Shown: positions 1-8,413, counted from the first letter of the stretch. The stretch is 33,302 nt of DNA from Streptomyces cupreus (GCF_014257025.1 NZ_JACMSF010000072.1:1-33302); one strand, 5' to 3'. Made by a program: numbers and translations. Notes: a model not told the origin generated them from the sequence alone.

Positions 1-277
1 TGCCAGGACGAATCCACGTGCCCGCTCACGCACCTCTTCGGTCACCCCGTCTTCCTTCGGGCCTATGTAGAGATGACCGCTGAGGACGCCTGGCCCCCGG
101 AGAGGCTCGCCGAGCTTGTTCTGGCCCTCCTGGGGATGAGCCCTTTGGAGACCACGGATGAGATCCGCGCCCGCGTGAACTCCTGCTCCGACCCGGACCG
201 GCTCAGGGCATGGGGCTCTACGGGCCCCGTTCGCGACCGGCATGAGGGAATTGTTCGGCGACGCTTTCAGCGGTTGA
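1..277 (+). pseudogene. C-terminal fragment of unknown protein, apparent frameshift
   Basis: The reading frame is open from the window edge and shows typical high-GC third positions up to about base 213. It encodes an acidic, helical-looking segment ending DPDRLRAW. In that frame translation would run on antisense through the neighbouring leftward gene to base 429, which is implausible. Skipping one G in the run GGGG at 212-215 moves to the second frame, which continues sensibly as ALRAPFATGMRELFGDAFSG and stops at 275-277. That end overlaps the convergent gene by only 11 bp. The simplest reading is one extra base, either a sequencing or assembly error or a true disabling mutation near the C terminus. 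I do not recognise the family. The start lies outside the window. Confidence 0.55.
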
Positions 278-1352
278 TCGCCTGGATCTCCTGCACGTTC
301 ATGTCCTGCGTCGTCTCGAACGTGCCGTCCGGCAGATCGCCGTTCGTGCCGCCCGTTCCCTCCCAGGAGATCTCCCAGGTGATCGACGCCTTCAGCTGGT
401 ATGGCTGCCCGTTCGTCGCCCGCAGGTAGCGGATCCCGCAGGGCGGCGTCTTGTCGGCGTCCCCCGCCTGGTACGGCGTACCGATCGAGCCGTCCTCATT
501 GATCTCGCAGTCACCCGAGGCGGGGTACGTCTCCGCGTCCTCCGTACCCGGCTCCAGGTGCAGCGCCACCGGCTTGGCCGTCGTCTCCGCCCACAGACCC
601 GTGTTGGGGAGCTCGGCCCTGACCTTGACCTCCTGGAACGTTCCCTTGTCCAGCCAGACCCATGTCGGCAGGTTCACCGTGGACTTGGCGGCCGGCTTCA
701 GCTCCACCTTCGTCTCGGGGACCTTCACCTTGTTGTATGCGTACTGCGCGAGCGTCTCCGGCGTCGGGGAGTTCGGGTCGTCCGGGAGCTCGCCGGCGTC
801 GACCCAGAACATGATGCGGCCGCAGTCCCAGGAGTCCGGGTCGCTGTCGTCGGGAGCGACACCGCGCCAGAAGTAGCCGTCCTTGCCCTCGTTGTAGTCC
901 TCGTAGCCCTCGGCGACGCTGTTGGTCGGCGAATGGAGGTCGAAGTTGTCCGCCGGTTTGCCGTCCCGGTAGTGGTCGGTCCACAGCTCCTTGCCCCACC
1001 AGGACTCGTGGATGCCTACGTCGCCGCCGCCGTCCGTGTCCACGAACCTCTTGAGCTGGGCGGGCGTAAAGGCGGGCTCGTACCAGCACGCCGGCGGCTT
1101 CCAGTTGGGGTCCACGGTGCCGAGTTTGCCCTCCTTGCCACCACCGTCCCCACCGCTCACGTACTTGATACGGATGTTGGAGACCGAGGCCGACAGGCCG
1201 CCCTTGCCGTCGGCGCCGCCGCCCTGTTCGTCGGCGGGCGGCACATTGGTGTTGTCCGTCGGGCCCGCGGCGTACGCCGTAGCGCCGGAGTGCAGGAGAA
1301 CCGCGGCGGTCAGCGCCGCCGACCAGCGAACAGCGGAGCGCGCCCGCGTCAT
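267..1352 (-). CDS. Sec-exported protein of unknown function
   Basis: The protein has 361 residues. The ATG at 1352 was chosen because it overlaps the stop of the upstream lipoprotein gene (ATGA) and is followed by a clear signal peptide: MTRARSAVR, a hydrophobic core, then a signal peptidase I site after AYA near residue 28. A Gly/Asp-rich low-complexity linker covers about residues 30-70. The rest is acidic and rich in Trp and Tyr, with four cysteines (in CWYEP, WDCGR, GDCEI and PPCGIR) that could form two disulfides outside the cell. The C-terminal third alternates like a beta-sandwich. I recognise no enzyme motif. The translational coupling to the lipoprotein suggests that the two act together at the cell surface. 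The function is unknown. Confidence 0.85.
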   Translation of the reverse strand: MTRARSAVRWSAALTAAVLLHSGATAYAAGPTDNTNVPPADEQGGGADGKGGLSASVSNIRIKYVSGGDGGGKEGKLGTVDPNWKPPACWYEPAFTPAQLKRFVDTDGGGDVGIHESWWGKELWTDHYRDGKPADNFDLHSPTNSVAEGYEDYNEGKDGYFWRGVAPDDSDPDSWDCGRIMFWVDAGELPDDPNSPTPETLAQYAYNKVKVPETKVELKPAAKSTVNLPTWVWLDKGTFQEVKVRAELPNTGLWAETTAKPVALHLEPGTEDAETYPASGDCEINEDGSIGTPYQAGDADKTPPCGIRYLRATNGQPYQLKASITWEISWEGTGGTNGDLPDGTFETTQDMNVQEIQAINR

Positions 1353-1993
1353 CGCTTGCACTCCTGCACGCGGCCCTGTACCTCGATCTGAAGGACCTTC
1401 CAGATCTTCTGGTCCCCCTGCGGCGGCTTCATGAGGAGACGGAACTCCTGGTAGTCGTTGAGGCTCGGCTTCGTGTACTTGACCTTCTCCGTCTTGACGT
1501 TCTTGCCGTAGAACTTGCCCTGGTCCCGGCACATAGTGACGAGCACACCTCCAGAGCTGCCGACATCATCGGTCTTGGCCTGGTAGTAGCTGTCCGTGCC
1601 GGTCGCGGTCCACTCGCCGTCCACATACGCCTGAATCTGCGTCTGGGCATACTTCGCTGCGCTTCCCAGCGAATAGAACTGGTACGCCGGGTCCTTGGGA
1701 TCCTGAGCCGTGATCCCGTGGTTCAGGGCCAGGATGTACTTCTCCGCGTTCTCCAGGGCGGCGGCGTGCTCCGCATCCGACGGCTTCGTCCCGTCGAACT
1801 CGACCTTCAGGTCGCCCGGCAGACTCAGATCCGGGCCCGCGTCGTCAGCGGCAGCCGTAGCGGACGGACTGCTCGACCCCTCGTCTGCCCCCTTGATGTC
1901 ATCCGACGACCCGTCGTCACCCCCACCACAGGAGGCAAGCAACAGCGCCGCCGCGATCGTCGCGGCGGTGGTGGTCAGAGCGCGGCGGGCCAC
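1349..1993 (-). CDS. Lipoprotein of unknown function
   Basis: The protein has 214 residues and starts at GTG, with an AGGGGG ribosome binding site about 8 bases upstream. Its N terminus is a lipoprotein signal: MARRALTT, an Ala/Leu-rich core, then the lipobox LASC with Cys22 as the lipidated residue. A Ser/Gly/Asp-rich tether covers about residues 23-60. The following domain (from about residue 70) contains KYILALNHGI and SLGSAAKYAQTQIQAYVDGEW, and resembles small alpha+beta (NTF2/SnoaL-like) extracellular lipoprotein domains common in Streptomyces. That fold guess is inference only. It is the first gene of a two-gene leftward unit with the exported protein downstream. Confidence 0.85.
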   Translation of the reverse strand: MARRALTTTAATIAAALLLASCGGGDDGSSDDIKGADEGSSSPSATAAADDAGPDLSLPGDLKVEFDGTKPSDAEHAAALENAEKYILALNHGITAQDPKDPAYQFYSLGSAAKYAQTQIQAYVDGEWTATGTDSYYQAKTDDVGSSGGVLVTMCRDQGKFYGKNVKTEKVKYTKPSLNDYQEFRLLMKPPQGDQKIWKVLQIEVQGRVQECKR

Positions 1994-2011
1994 GGAGGTT
2001 CCCCCTGAAGT

Positions 2012-2040
2012 CGACTACATACGGCGAACGAAGCTATCAA
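2012..2040 (-). promoter_or_regulatory. Candidate promoter of the lipoprotein/exported protein pair
   Basis: Read leftward, TTGATA at 2040-2035 is followed after 17 bases by TAGTCG at 2017-2012. This is an acceptable housekeeping -35/-10 pair and would give a short leader before the AGGGGG site and the GTG at 1993. It lies in the divergent gap between the lipoprotein and the zinc-ribbon gene. This rests on motif matching alone. Confidence 0.3.
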
Positions 2041-2102
2041 GCGTGAGTAGAGAGCCCCTGAGCAGCGGTAGGGGATTGTGTGGGGAATGTGAGGAGTTTG
2101 GT

Positions 2103-2615
2103 GTGGTCGTCGTGTACCGATATGTGGGGCCGGTGGAGTTGAAGGCTGAGGGCGGGGCTGGCAGCGGGGGGTGCCGGATTGGGTCGGCTTCGGACTTCGT
2201 GGCTTGGGTCGGCGAGCGGTCGGCCGTCGAATTGGATGAGCCGTTCACCTTTGTCGTCGACGCGGACGGCGTGCTGTTGCTCGCGCCTCGGCGGAGTGAG
2301 CACGTGGCCTGTGCTGGTGGAGGGCCAGTGCTGAGCGCCGGTGAGATCAGCTTCACGTGCGAGGAGGGGCGGTGGGTTGTTGGTGATGTCAGTAATCAGT
2401 CCACGGGGTACTGCCCGGATCTCAGCTCTTGGGCAGCCGTCGCTCAGGCGCTGGATCGTGCCGGGCTCGGACATCCCGCCGGCTTCACTCACGAGGTGGT
2501 GTTCCGGCGCTGCCCTGACTGTGGTGAGCGCAGCATCGTGCGCGAGGGCGACTTCGTCTGTGTCTTCTGCGGCTGTGATCTGCCGGTGGAGTGGAACGTG
2601 GATCCCGCGTCGTAG
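2103..2615 (+). CDS. Zinc-ribbon-containing hypothetical protein
   Basis: The protein has 170 residues and is cytoplasmic, with no signal peptide or membrane segment. I chose GTG 2103 because GGAG at 2093-2096 sits 6 bases upstream. A second in-frame GTG at 2112, giving a product that begins VYRYVGP, is also plausible. The N-terminal 110 residues are of unknown fold. The C terminus carries two CxxC pairs, CPDC and CVFC, about 14 residues apart, a typical small zinc ribbon, and ends soon after DLPVEWNVD. Codon choice is noticeably less GC-biased than in the genes to its right. I know similar unnamed proteins in streptomycetes but no function for them. Confidence 0.8.
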   Translation: MVVVYRYVGPVELKAEGGAGSGGCRIGSASDFVAWVGERSAVELDEPFTFVVDADGVLLLAPRRSEHVACAGGGPVLSAGEISFTCEEGRWVVGDVSNQSTGYCPDLSSWAAVAQALDRAGLGHPAGFTHEVVFRRCPDCGERSIVREGDFVCVFCGCDLPVEWNVDPAS

Positions 2616-2812
2616 CTGTAGTTGGCGGGCCGTCATCACTCGGCGAGCTTTTCGAGGGGTTTGCGGTCGCCTGAGTCGTGTGTCGGGTCCGTCATCCGCT
2701 CCATCGTCCGCTCCGTCCTTCGACGGCCCCAAGGGATAGTCCATAAGATCTCTGTAGGCTCAGTAGACCCATCACGCCCCACCCCGCTGAACACAACCCC
2801 AGGACTCCTCCC

Positions 2813-5755
2813 ATGCCGCGACGCTCAAGCTCGACGGGAAGCCCGACCACCCCGCGGAACCGGACACCGCAGCCCGTGCGGGTGCACCGGCGTTCGTTCG
2901 GGGACTTCGTCAAGGCGTTCCTCGCGTTCGTCGCGCTGCTAGTGCTGCTCGTCGGGGTGCCCGGTGCGCTGGCGACGCAGTTGGGGTGGCCGGTGCCCAG
3001 TACGTGGGACCCGCAGGAGTGGCTGACGAATGAGCTCAGCGTCGGAACCTTCCTCGGCATCCTCACCTTCTTCGTCTGGCTCGCCTGGGCCCAGTTCACC
3101 GCCTGTGTGATCGTCGAGATGAAGGCCGCGCTGTCGGGCGTCGGGGTTCCTGGTCGCGTACCCGGCGCCGGGCCCAGCCAGCTCCTCGCCCGCCAACTCG
3201 TTGCCGCACTCCTCCTCGTCGGCGCCACCGCCGCCAGCCTCACCCCGGGTCTGTCGCAGCTCGGTCAGAGTCCGGAGGGGAATCAGCGCGGTACCGTCGC
3301 CGCCGCTCAGCAGACCCCCGGCGGTGGACTGTTCGCCCAGCAGCAGGAGCAGGCCGCCTCCACCGCCGCCGCCCTGGCCGAGCAGGCGTCACACGCCGAA
3401 GCGGCGGCTCCCAGCACCGCCAAGGACGGCGACACCAAGTACTACCGGATCCAGCCGCCCGAGGGCCGCCACCACGACTCCCTCTGGGAGATCGCCGAAC
3501 GGCACCTCGGCGACGGCCGCCGGTACAAGGAGATCTACCAGCTCAACAAGGACCGCGTGCAGCCCGACGGGTCCCGTCTCTCCGAGGCCAGTCTTATCCG
3601 GCCCGGCTGGATCATGGAGATGCCGGGCGACGCGCGCGGCGGCGAGCTCGTGGAAATGCCGGACGAGGCTCCCGACGTATCGCCGGAAGTTCAGCAGCAG
3701 ATCCACGACTACGCCAAGACAGGTGGCGACCACGCGCAAGGGGGCGGAGGGGCCTCCCAGGTCTCCCTTCCCGAGCAGCGTCCCGCCCCGGAGCAGCGCC
3801 CCGCCCCCGACCAGAACACCGGCCACCAGCAGCAGGCCCCCCACGCCACCCCCGCCGCCGAGTCCGCCTCCTTCGGCCTCCCCGAAGCCCTCCTCACCGC
3901 ACCCCTCCTCGCCGCCGGCCTCCTCGGCGCCCTCGGCCGTAGGCGCCGTCAGGCCCTGTGGCAGTCGGCGCTCGGTTCCGTCGGCGGGCGGCGCGGTATG
4001 GAGCCGCCCACGCCCACCGGCGACGCCGCCGACGCCCAGGACGCCCTGCTCGTCGGCGCCGACCCCGAAGGCGTACGACTGCTGGACCGTTCCCTGCGTG
4101 GGCTCGCCGCCTCGCTCGCCGAGGAGTCGCGCCCGCTGCCTACCGTCTATGCCGCCTGGCTCAGCAACGGCGATCTGCATCTCCAGCTCGCCCAGCCCGC
4201 CGGGAAGCCCCCCGCCCCCTGGCAGCTCGGGCAGGACCAGACCTTCTGGATGCTGGCCCGCAGCGATGCCGAACGGTACGAGGACGGAGACACGGCCGCG
4301 CCCTACCCCGGCCTCGTCAGCCTCGGCACCATGGACGACTCGCGGCTGCTGCTGAACCTGGAGTCGGTGCCGGGGATCGTGTCGCTGAGCGGCCGTGAGG
4401 CCGACCGGGCCGCCGTGTTCGCGTCCGTCGCCGCCGAACTCGCCACCAACGGCTGGTCGGACCGCATGACCATCACCCTCGTCGGGTTCGGGCAGGACCT
4501 CACCCCCCTTGCCCCGAATCGCCTGCGCCACCTCGACGGCATCGACGATCTGATCGAGACCATGGAGGCCGAGACCCGGCAGCGGCGCGGGGCGCTGGGC
4601 GCGGCCGGGCACGACTCCGTGCTCACCGGCCGTACCGGGCCCGCCCAGCACACCCGTTGGGCCCCGCACCTCGTCCTGCTCGCCGCGCAGCCCTCCGCCG
4701 ACGACGCCGTCAAACTCGCCGAACTCGCCTCCGACGCCGGCCGGCTCGGCATCGGCTACCTCGTCGGCACCGAGACCGACGATCTGCCGGGCGCAGCCTG
4801 GGAGATGGAGATCACCGGCGAGGGCAAGCTGCTCGCACCGCTCCTCGGCCTCGAACTCGACGCCCAGCTCCTGCCGACCGCCCAACAGCAGGCCGTCGTG
4901 GAGCTGTTCGTCCAGGCCGACCCCGAGCACGGCCCGGACGATCCCGCCAACACCCCGCCGTTCCTCGTCGACATCAGCGAACAGGGGCGGCCCGCGGTCT
5001 ACGCCCGGCTCGTCGGCCCGTACGAGATCATCGGCCTCGACACCCCGGACGGCGAGCGCAGCGCCCTGCTCCACGAGGCGCTCGCGCTGCTGCTGCTGCA
5101 CCGCGAGGGCGTGCACCCGCGTGTGCTGTCCTCCGCGCTGTGGCCGCGCGGGGTCACCGAGGACGTGCGCGACGCGCTGCTGGAGCGGCTGAACGCCTGG
5201 CTCGGCACCGACCCGGACGGCAGCGCCCGGCTGCGCACCGACTCCACCGGGCGGCTCACGCTCGCCAAGTCCGTCGTATCCGATCTCGATGTGCTGCGGT
5301 CGCTGTACCACGAGGCCACCCAGGGCCGGGGTATCAACAGCCGGCAGGTCCGGGGGCGGCTGCTCACGGACGCGCTGGTGCTGGTGCGCGGGCCGCTGCT
5401 CGCCGACCGCCCCGAGGGCCGCTACCGCTGGCTCACCCACGAGATCATCGACGCCCAACTCCCGCTGCTGGTCGCGGACATCGGGCTCGCGCTGTCCGCG
5501 TTCCACCTGGAGAAGGACCGCGCGGAGAAGGCCATCGAGGCGCTCACCGCGGCTCTGAACTCCGCGCCCGCCGACGAGCGTCTGTGGCACGAGCTGCTGC
5601 GCGCCACGCACGCCACCGGCGACACCGCCCGCCTCCAGGCGCTCGCCGCCGACCTGATCTCCCGCAGCGGGGCCCGCGGTCTGCCGCCGCGCACGGAGGC
5701 GCTGCTCGACGAGCTGCTGCCGAACTGGCGCTCCGGCGCCTCCGCCGTGGGATGA
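2813..5755 (+). CDS. Membrane LysM protein with SARP/BTAD-like C terminus
   Basis: The protein has 980 residues. It has three predicted membrane segments near residues 36-55, 79-101 and 124-144, then an Ala/Gln-rich linker. A LysM-like domain follows at about 208-271 (YRIQPPEG, SLWEIAERHLGD, LIRPGW), then a Pro/Gln linker with PEQRPA repeats and a fourth membrane segment near 357-375. A large cytoplasmic part makes up the rest. Its last 250 residues contain a winged-helix-like stretch (LLLLHREGVHPRVLSSALWP) and then a helical tetratricopeptide-type bacterial transcriptional activator domain (about 825-955), as in SARP regulators. The tandem arrangement suggests a membrane protein linking the cell wall or a secretion machine to a cytoplasmic scaffold, not a conventional soluble regulator. 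It overlaps the prepilin peptidase gene by ATGA, so the two are probably co-translated. Confidence 0.85.
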   Translation: MPRRSSSTGSPTTPRNRTPQPVRVHRRSFGDFVKAFLAFVALLVLLVGVPGALATQLGWPVPSTWDPQEWLTNELSVGTFLGILTFFVWLAWAQFTACVIVEMKAALSGVGVPGRVPGAGPSQLLARQLVAALLLVGATAASLTPGLSQLGQSPEGNQRGTVAAAQQTPGGGLFAQQQEQAASTAAALAEQASHAEAAAPSTAKDGDTKYYRIQPPEGRHHDSLWEIAERHLGDGRRYKEIYQLNKDRVQPDGSRLSEASLIRPGWIMEMPGDARGGELVEMPDEAPDVSPEVQQQIHDYAKTGGDHAQGGGGASQVSLPEQRPAPEQRPAPDQNTGHQQQAPHATPAAESASFGLPEALLTAPLLAAGLLGALGRRRRQALWQSALGSVGGRRGMEPPTPTGDAADAQDALLVGADPEGVRLLDRSLRGLAASLAEESRPLPTVYAAWLSNGDLHLQLAQPAGKPPAPWQLGQDQTFWMLARSDAERYEDGDTAAPYPGLVSLGTMDDSRLLLNLESVPGIVSLSGREADRAAVFASVAAELATNGWSDRMTITLVGFGQDLTPLAPNRLRHLDGIDDLIETMEAETRQRRGALGAAGHDSVLTGRTGPAQHTRWAPHLVLLAAQPSADDAVKLAELASDAGRLGIGYLVGTETDDLPGAAWEMEITGEGKLLAPLLGLELDAQLLPTAQQQAVVELFVQADPEHGPDDPANTPPFLVDISEQGRPAVYARLVGPYEIIGLDTPDGERSALLHEALALLLLHREGVHPRVLSSALWPRGVTEDVRDALLERLNAWLGTDPDGSARLRTDSTGRLTLAKSVVSDLDVLRSLYHEATQGRGINSRQVRGRLLTDALVLVRGPLLADRPEGRYRWLTHEIIDAQLPLLVADIGLALSAFHLEKDRAEKAIEALTAALNSAPADERLWHELLRATHATGDTARLQALAADLISRSGARGLPPRTEALLDELLPNWRSGASAVG

Positions 5756-6477
5756 CCGACCTCGCCCTCGTGATCGCCGCCGCACTGTGGGGTGCGGCGG
5801 CGGGCGCGTTCCTGCCCCGCGCCGCCTACCGCTTCTCCGCCCCGTCCGGCGAACCCTGGCGGGACGGCTGCCCGGACGGGCATCCGGTACGCGGCTGGCT
5901 CGGCCGCGCGCACTGCACGACCTGCACACGGTCGTACGGCCCCGGCGTCGCCCCTCTCTCCCTCGCCACCGCGCTGGTCTGCGCCGCCCTCGCCGCCGCC
6001 ACCGGGACCCGCCCCGAACTGGGGGTATGGCTGCTGCTCGCGCCCCTCGGCGTGCTGCTCGCGTTCGTCGACTTCCGGGTGCAGCGCCTGCCCGACCCGC
6101 TGACCCTGCCGCTCGCGGGGGCCGCCCTCGCCCTGCTCGGCGTGGTCGCCCTGGTCCCCGAGCACACGGGCGAGTGGCCGACCGCCCTGTACGGCGCCCT
6201 CGCCCTCGGCGGCGGCTACCTCGTCCTCTTTCTGATCAACCCCTCCGGCATGGGCTTCGGCGACGTCAAGCTGGCCCTCGGCATGGGCGCGGTCCTCGGC
6301 TGGTACGGCTGGTCCACCCTCATGCTCGGCACCTTCGCCGGCTTTCTGTTCGGGGCGCTGTACGGCGGCGCCCTCGTCGTCGTACGGCGGGCGGGGCGCA
6401 AGACGGCGATCGCGTTCGGCCCGTTCCTGATCGCCGGGGCCTTCGTCGGGCTGCTGATCGGGGCGTACGCGGCCTGA
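5752..6477 (+). CDS. Type IV prepilin peptidase, A24 family
   Basis: The protein has 241 residues and is almost entirely hydrophobic, with about seven membrane segments. It is an aspartic protease that cleaves the leader of type IV or Flp-type prepilins at the inner face of the membrane. The two catalytic aspartates are visible: Asp107 in AFVDFRVQRLPD and Asp171 in GMGFGD, the GxGD motif. The cytoplasmic loop that in PilD-type enzymes holds two CxxC pairs here has Cys40, Cys55 and Cys58, with the fourth position lost (CPDGH). The start ATG overlaps the stop of the LysM/BTAD gene. No prepilin or secretion ATPase gene is in the window, so the substrates must lie elsewhere, possibly in a Tad/Flp cluster. 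Confidence 0.9.
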   Translation: MTDLALVIAAALWGAAAGAFLPRAAYRFSAPSGEPWRDGCPDGHPVRGWLGRAHCTTCTRSYGPGVAPLSLATALVCAALAAATGTRPELGVWLLLAPLGVLLAFVDFRVQRLPDPLTLPLAGAALALLGVVALVPEHTGEWPTALYGALALGGGYLVLFLINPSGMGFGDVKLALGMGAVLGWYGWSTLMLGTFAGFLFGALYGGALVVVRRAGRKTAIAFGPFLIAGAFVGLLIGAYAA

Positions 6478-6550
6478 CGTCGGCCGGGCGAACCGGCTGG
6501 CGTACGCTGGATCAGTCCGTCCACACCCCTTGATGAAAGGGACGCCGCCG

Positions 6551-7765
6551 GTGACCGAGAAGGCCGACCTCACGTCTTTTGATGTAGCAGCCGTCCTCGA
6601 CCGTGCCGCCGCGGGCGGGCGCATCACGCCCGAGGAGGCGCTGGTCCTGTACCGCGACGCCCCGCTGCACGCGCTCGGCGCCGCCGCCGACGCCGTACGG
6701 CGCCGCAGGTACGCGGGTACCGAGCACATCGCGACGTACATCATCGAGCGCAACATCAACTACACGAACGTCTGTGTGACGGCGTGCAAGTTCTGCGCCT
6801 TCTACGCGGCCCCCAAGGACAAGGCCAAGGGCTGGACGCGCGACCTGGACGACATCCTGCGCCGGTGCGCGGAGACCGTCGAACTCGGCGGCACCCAGAT
6901 CATGTTCCAGGGCGGCCACCACCCGGACTACGGCGTCGAGTACTACGAGAAGCACTTCGCGGCCATCAAGAAGGAGTTCCCGCAGCTCGTCATCCACAGC
7001 CTGGGGGCGAGCGAGGTAGAGCACATGGCCCGGATCAGCGGGGTGTCGGTCGAGGAGGCCATCACCCGGATCCACCAGGCCGGGCTCGACTCCTTCGCCG
7101 GCGCCGGTGCGGAACTGCTCCCCGCTCGGCCCCGCAAGGCCATCGCCCCGCTCAAGGAGTCCGGTGAGCGCTGGCTGGAGATCATGGAGACCGCCCACAA
7201 GCTGGGCGTGGAGTCCACCTCCACCATGCTGATGGGCACCGGCGAAACCAACGCCGAGCGCATCGAGCACCTGCGGATGATCCGTGAGGTACAGGACCGG
7301 ACGGGCGGCTTCCGGGCCTTCATCCCGTACCTCTACCAGCCGCAGAACAACCACCTCAAGGGCCGTACGCAGGCCACGATCTTCGAGTACCTGCGGATGA
7401 TCGCGGTCGCCCGGATCTTCATGGACAACATCGCCCACATCCAGGGCTCCTGGCTGACCACCGGCCAGGACGCCGGCCAGCTGACGCTGCACTACGGCGC
7501 GGACGACCTCGGCTCGGTCATGCTGGAGGAGAACGTCGTCTCGGCGGCCGGTGCCAAGCACCGCTCCAACCTCCAGGAAATGATCGACATGATCCGTACG
7601 GCGGGGCGGGTCCCGGCCCAGCGCTCGACCACGTACGAACACCTCGTCGTGCACGACGACCCGGCGAACGACCCCGTCGACGCGCGTGTCATGTCGCACA
7701 TCTCCTCCACGGCGATCGAGGGCGGCACGGCCCACCCTGAGCTGAAGATCCTCGCCGCCAACTAG
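6551..7765 (+). CDS. mqnC: Cyclic dehypoxanthinyl futalosine synthase (radical SAM)
   Basis: The protein has 404 residues. It catalyses the radical cyclisation of dehypoxanthine futalosine in the futalosine route to menaquinone, the pathway worked out in S. coelicolor. The radical SAM 4Fe-4S ligands are Cys75, Cys79 and Cys82 (CVTACKFC), preceded by NINYTNVC. The conserved segments GGTQIMFQGGHHPD, GAGAELL and SWLTTGQDAGQLTLHYGADD are all typical of MqnC. The start is GTG 6551, with AAAGGGA ending 8 bases upstream. In-frame TTG 6530 and ATG 6533 lack a good ribosome binding site. It directly abuts the next gene. The other mqn genes are not in this window, which fits their scattered placement in streptomycetes. 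Confidence 0.96.
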   Translation: MTEKADLTSFDVAAVLDRAAAGGRITPEEALVLYRDAPLHALGAAADAVRRRRYAGTEHIATYIIERNINYTNVCVTACKFCAFYAAPKDKAKGWTRDLDDILRRCAETVELGGTQIMFQGGHHPDYGVEYYEKHFAAIKKEFPQLVIHSLGASEVEHMARISGVSVEEAITRIHQAGLDSFAGAGAELLPARPRKAIAPLKESGERWLEIMETAHKLGVESTSTMLMGTGETNAERIEHLRMIREVQDRTGGFRAFIPYLYQPQNNHLKGRTQATIFEYLRMIAVARIFMDNIAHIQGSWLTTGQDAGQLTLHYGADDLGSVMLEENVVSAAGAKHRSNLQEMIDMIRTAGRVPAQRSTTYEHLVVHDDPANDPVDARVMSHISSTAIEGGTAHPELKILAAN

Positions 7766-8413
7766 ATGCTCACCCTTCACTCCGCACCCCTGGTGCTGCC
7801 GGTCGGCGCGGAGCCGGTGCCGGACGGGGCGGTCGTCGTCGACGGCGACCGCATCGCGGCCATCGGGCCGTACGCGCAAGTGGCTGCCGCCTACGAGAGC
7901 GCGCGCACGCGACGCTGGCCCGGCGTGCTGACCCCGGGGCTCAGGCAGTGGCACGGGCGGTGGCTGCTGACCCGCTGCTACCACCCCGACCCGCGTGAGG
8001 CGGACGAGCTGGGCACCGAGCCGATCACCGGCGCCGCCCTCGACGAACTCGCCCCGGACGCCGCCCGGATGGCGGGCAGCGTACGCCGCGGGCTGCAACG
8101 GATGCTCGCCCACGGCACGACCCATGTCGGCGGCCCCTTCCCGGACGTCGTACGGCAGTCCGTGGTGCGGGCGGGACTGCGCGAGGTGCCCGAGCCGTGG
8201 CGCTCGGCCCCGCCGGTGTGGTTCGGACCTGACCTGGACCCCTTCGTCGAGGGCTACGACCTCCCCGGCACCGCCCACGGTCCGCTCACCGTCGGAGGCC
8301 GGGCCGACCTCGCCGTCTTCGACGTGCCCGACGAGGCAGCGCTCACCGCCAAGGGGGCCGGGACCTGCGTGGCCACGGTGCTCGGCGGGCGTCTGGTGTA
8401 CCGGCGGCGCTGA
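7766..8413 (+). CDS. Shrunken amidohydrolase-like protein, metal site missing
   Basis: The protein has 215 residues and its ATG begins immediately after the mqnC stop. The ends match the two halves of the beta-sandwich (composite) domain of amidohydrolases such as imidazolonepropionase and aminodeoxyfutalosine deaminase: GAVVVDGDRIAAIGPYAQV and VLTPGL at the front, GPLTVGGRADLAVFDVPDE and VATVLGGRLVYRR at the back. Between them there are only about 110 residues instead of the usual 300-residue TIM barrel. The HxH metal motif expected after TPGL is absent (TPGLRQWHGRW). Hydrolase activity therefore seems unlikely. Coupling to mqnC suggests a non-catalytic role in menaquinone synthesis, or a relic of a deaminase of that pathway. 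Confidence 0.85.
   Translation: MLTLHSAPLVLPVGAEPVPDGAVVVDGDRIAAIGPYAQVAAAYESARTRRWPGVLTPGLRQWHGRWLLTRCYHPDPREADELGTEPITGAALDELAPDAARMAGSVRRGLQRMLAHGTTHVGGPFPDVVRQSVVRAGLREVPEPWRSAPPVWFGPDLDPFVEGYDLPGTAHGPLTVGGRADLAVFDVPDEAALTAKGAGTCVATVLGGRLVYRRR

Noticed and set aside
3389..5929. Very long open frame antisense to the LysM/BTAD gene
   Set aside because: Antisense frames stay open in high-GC DNA; its composition (Gly, Arg, Val, Gln rich) and lack of domains mark it as a shadow of the real gene. The same holds for long antisense frames across nuoG-nuoH, nuoL and nuoM.
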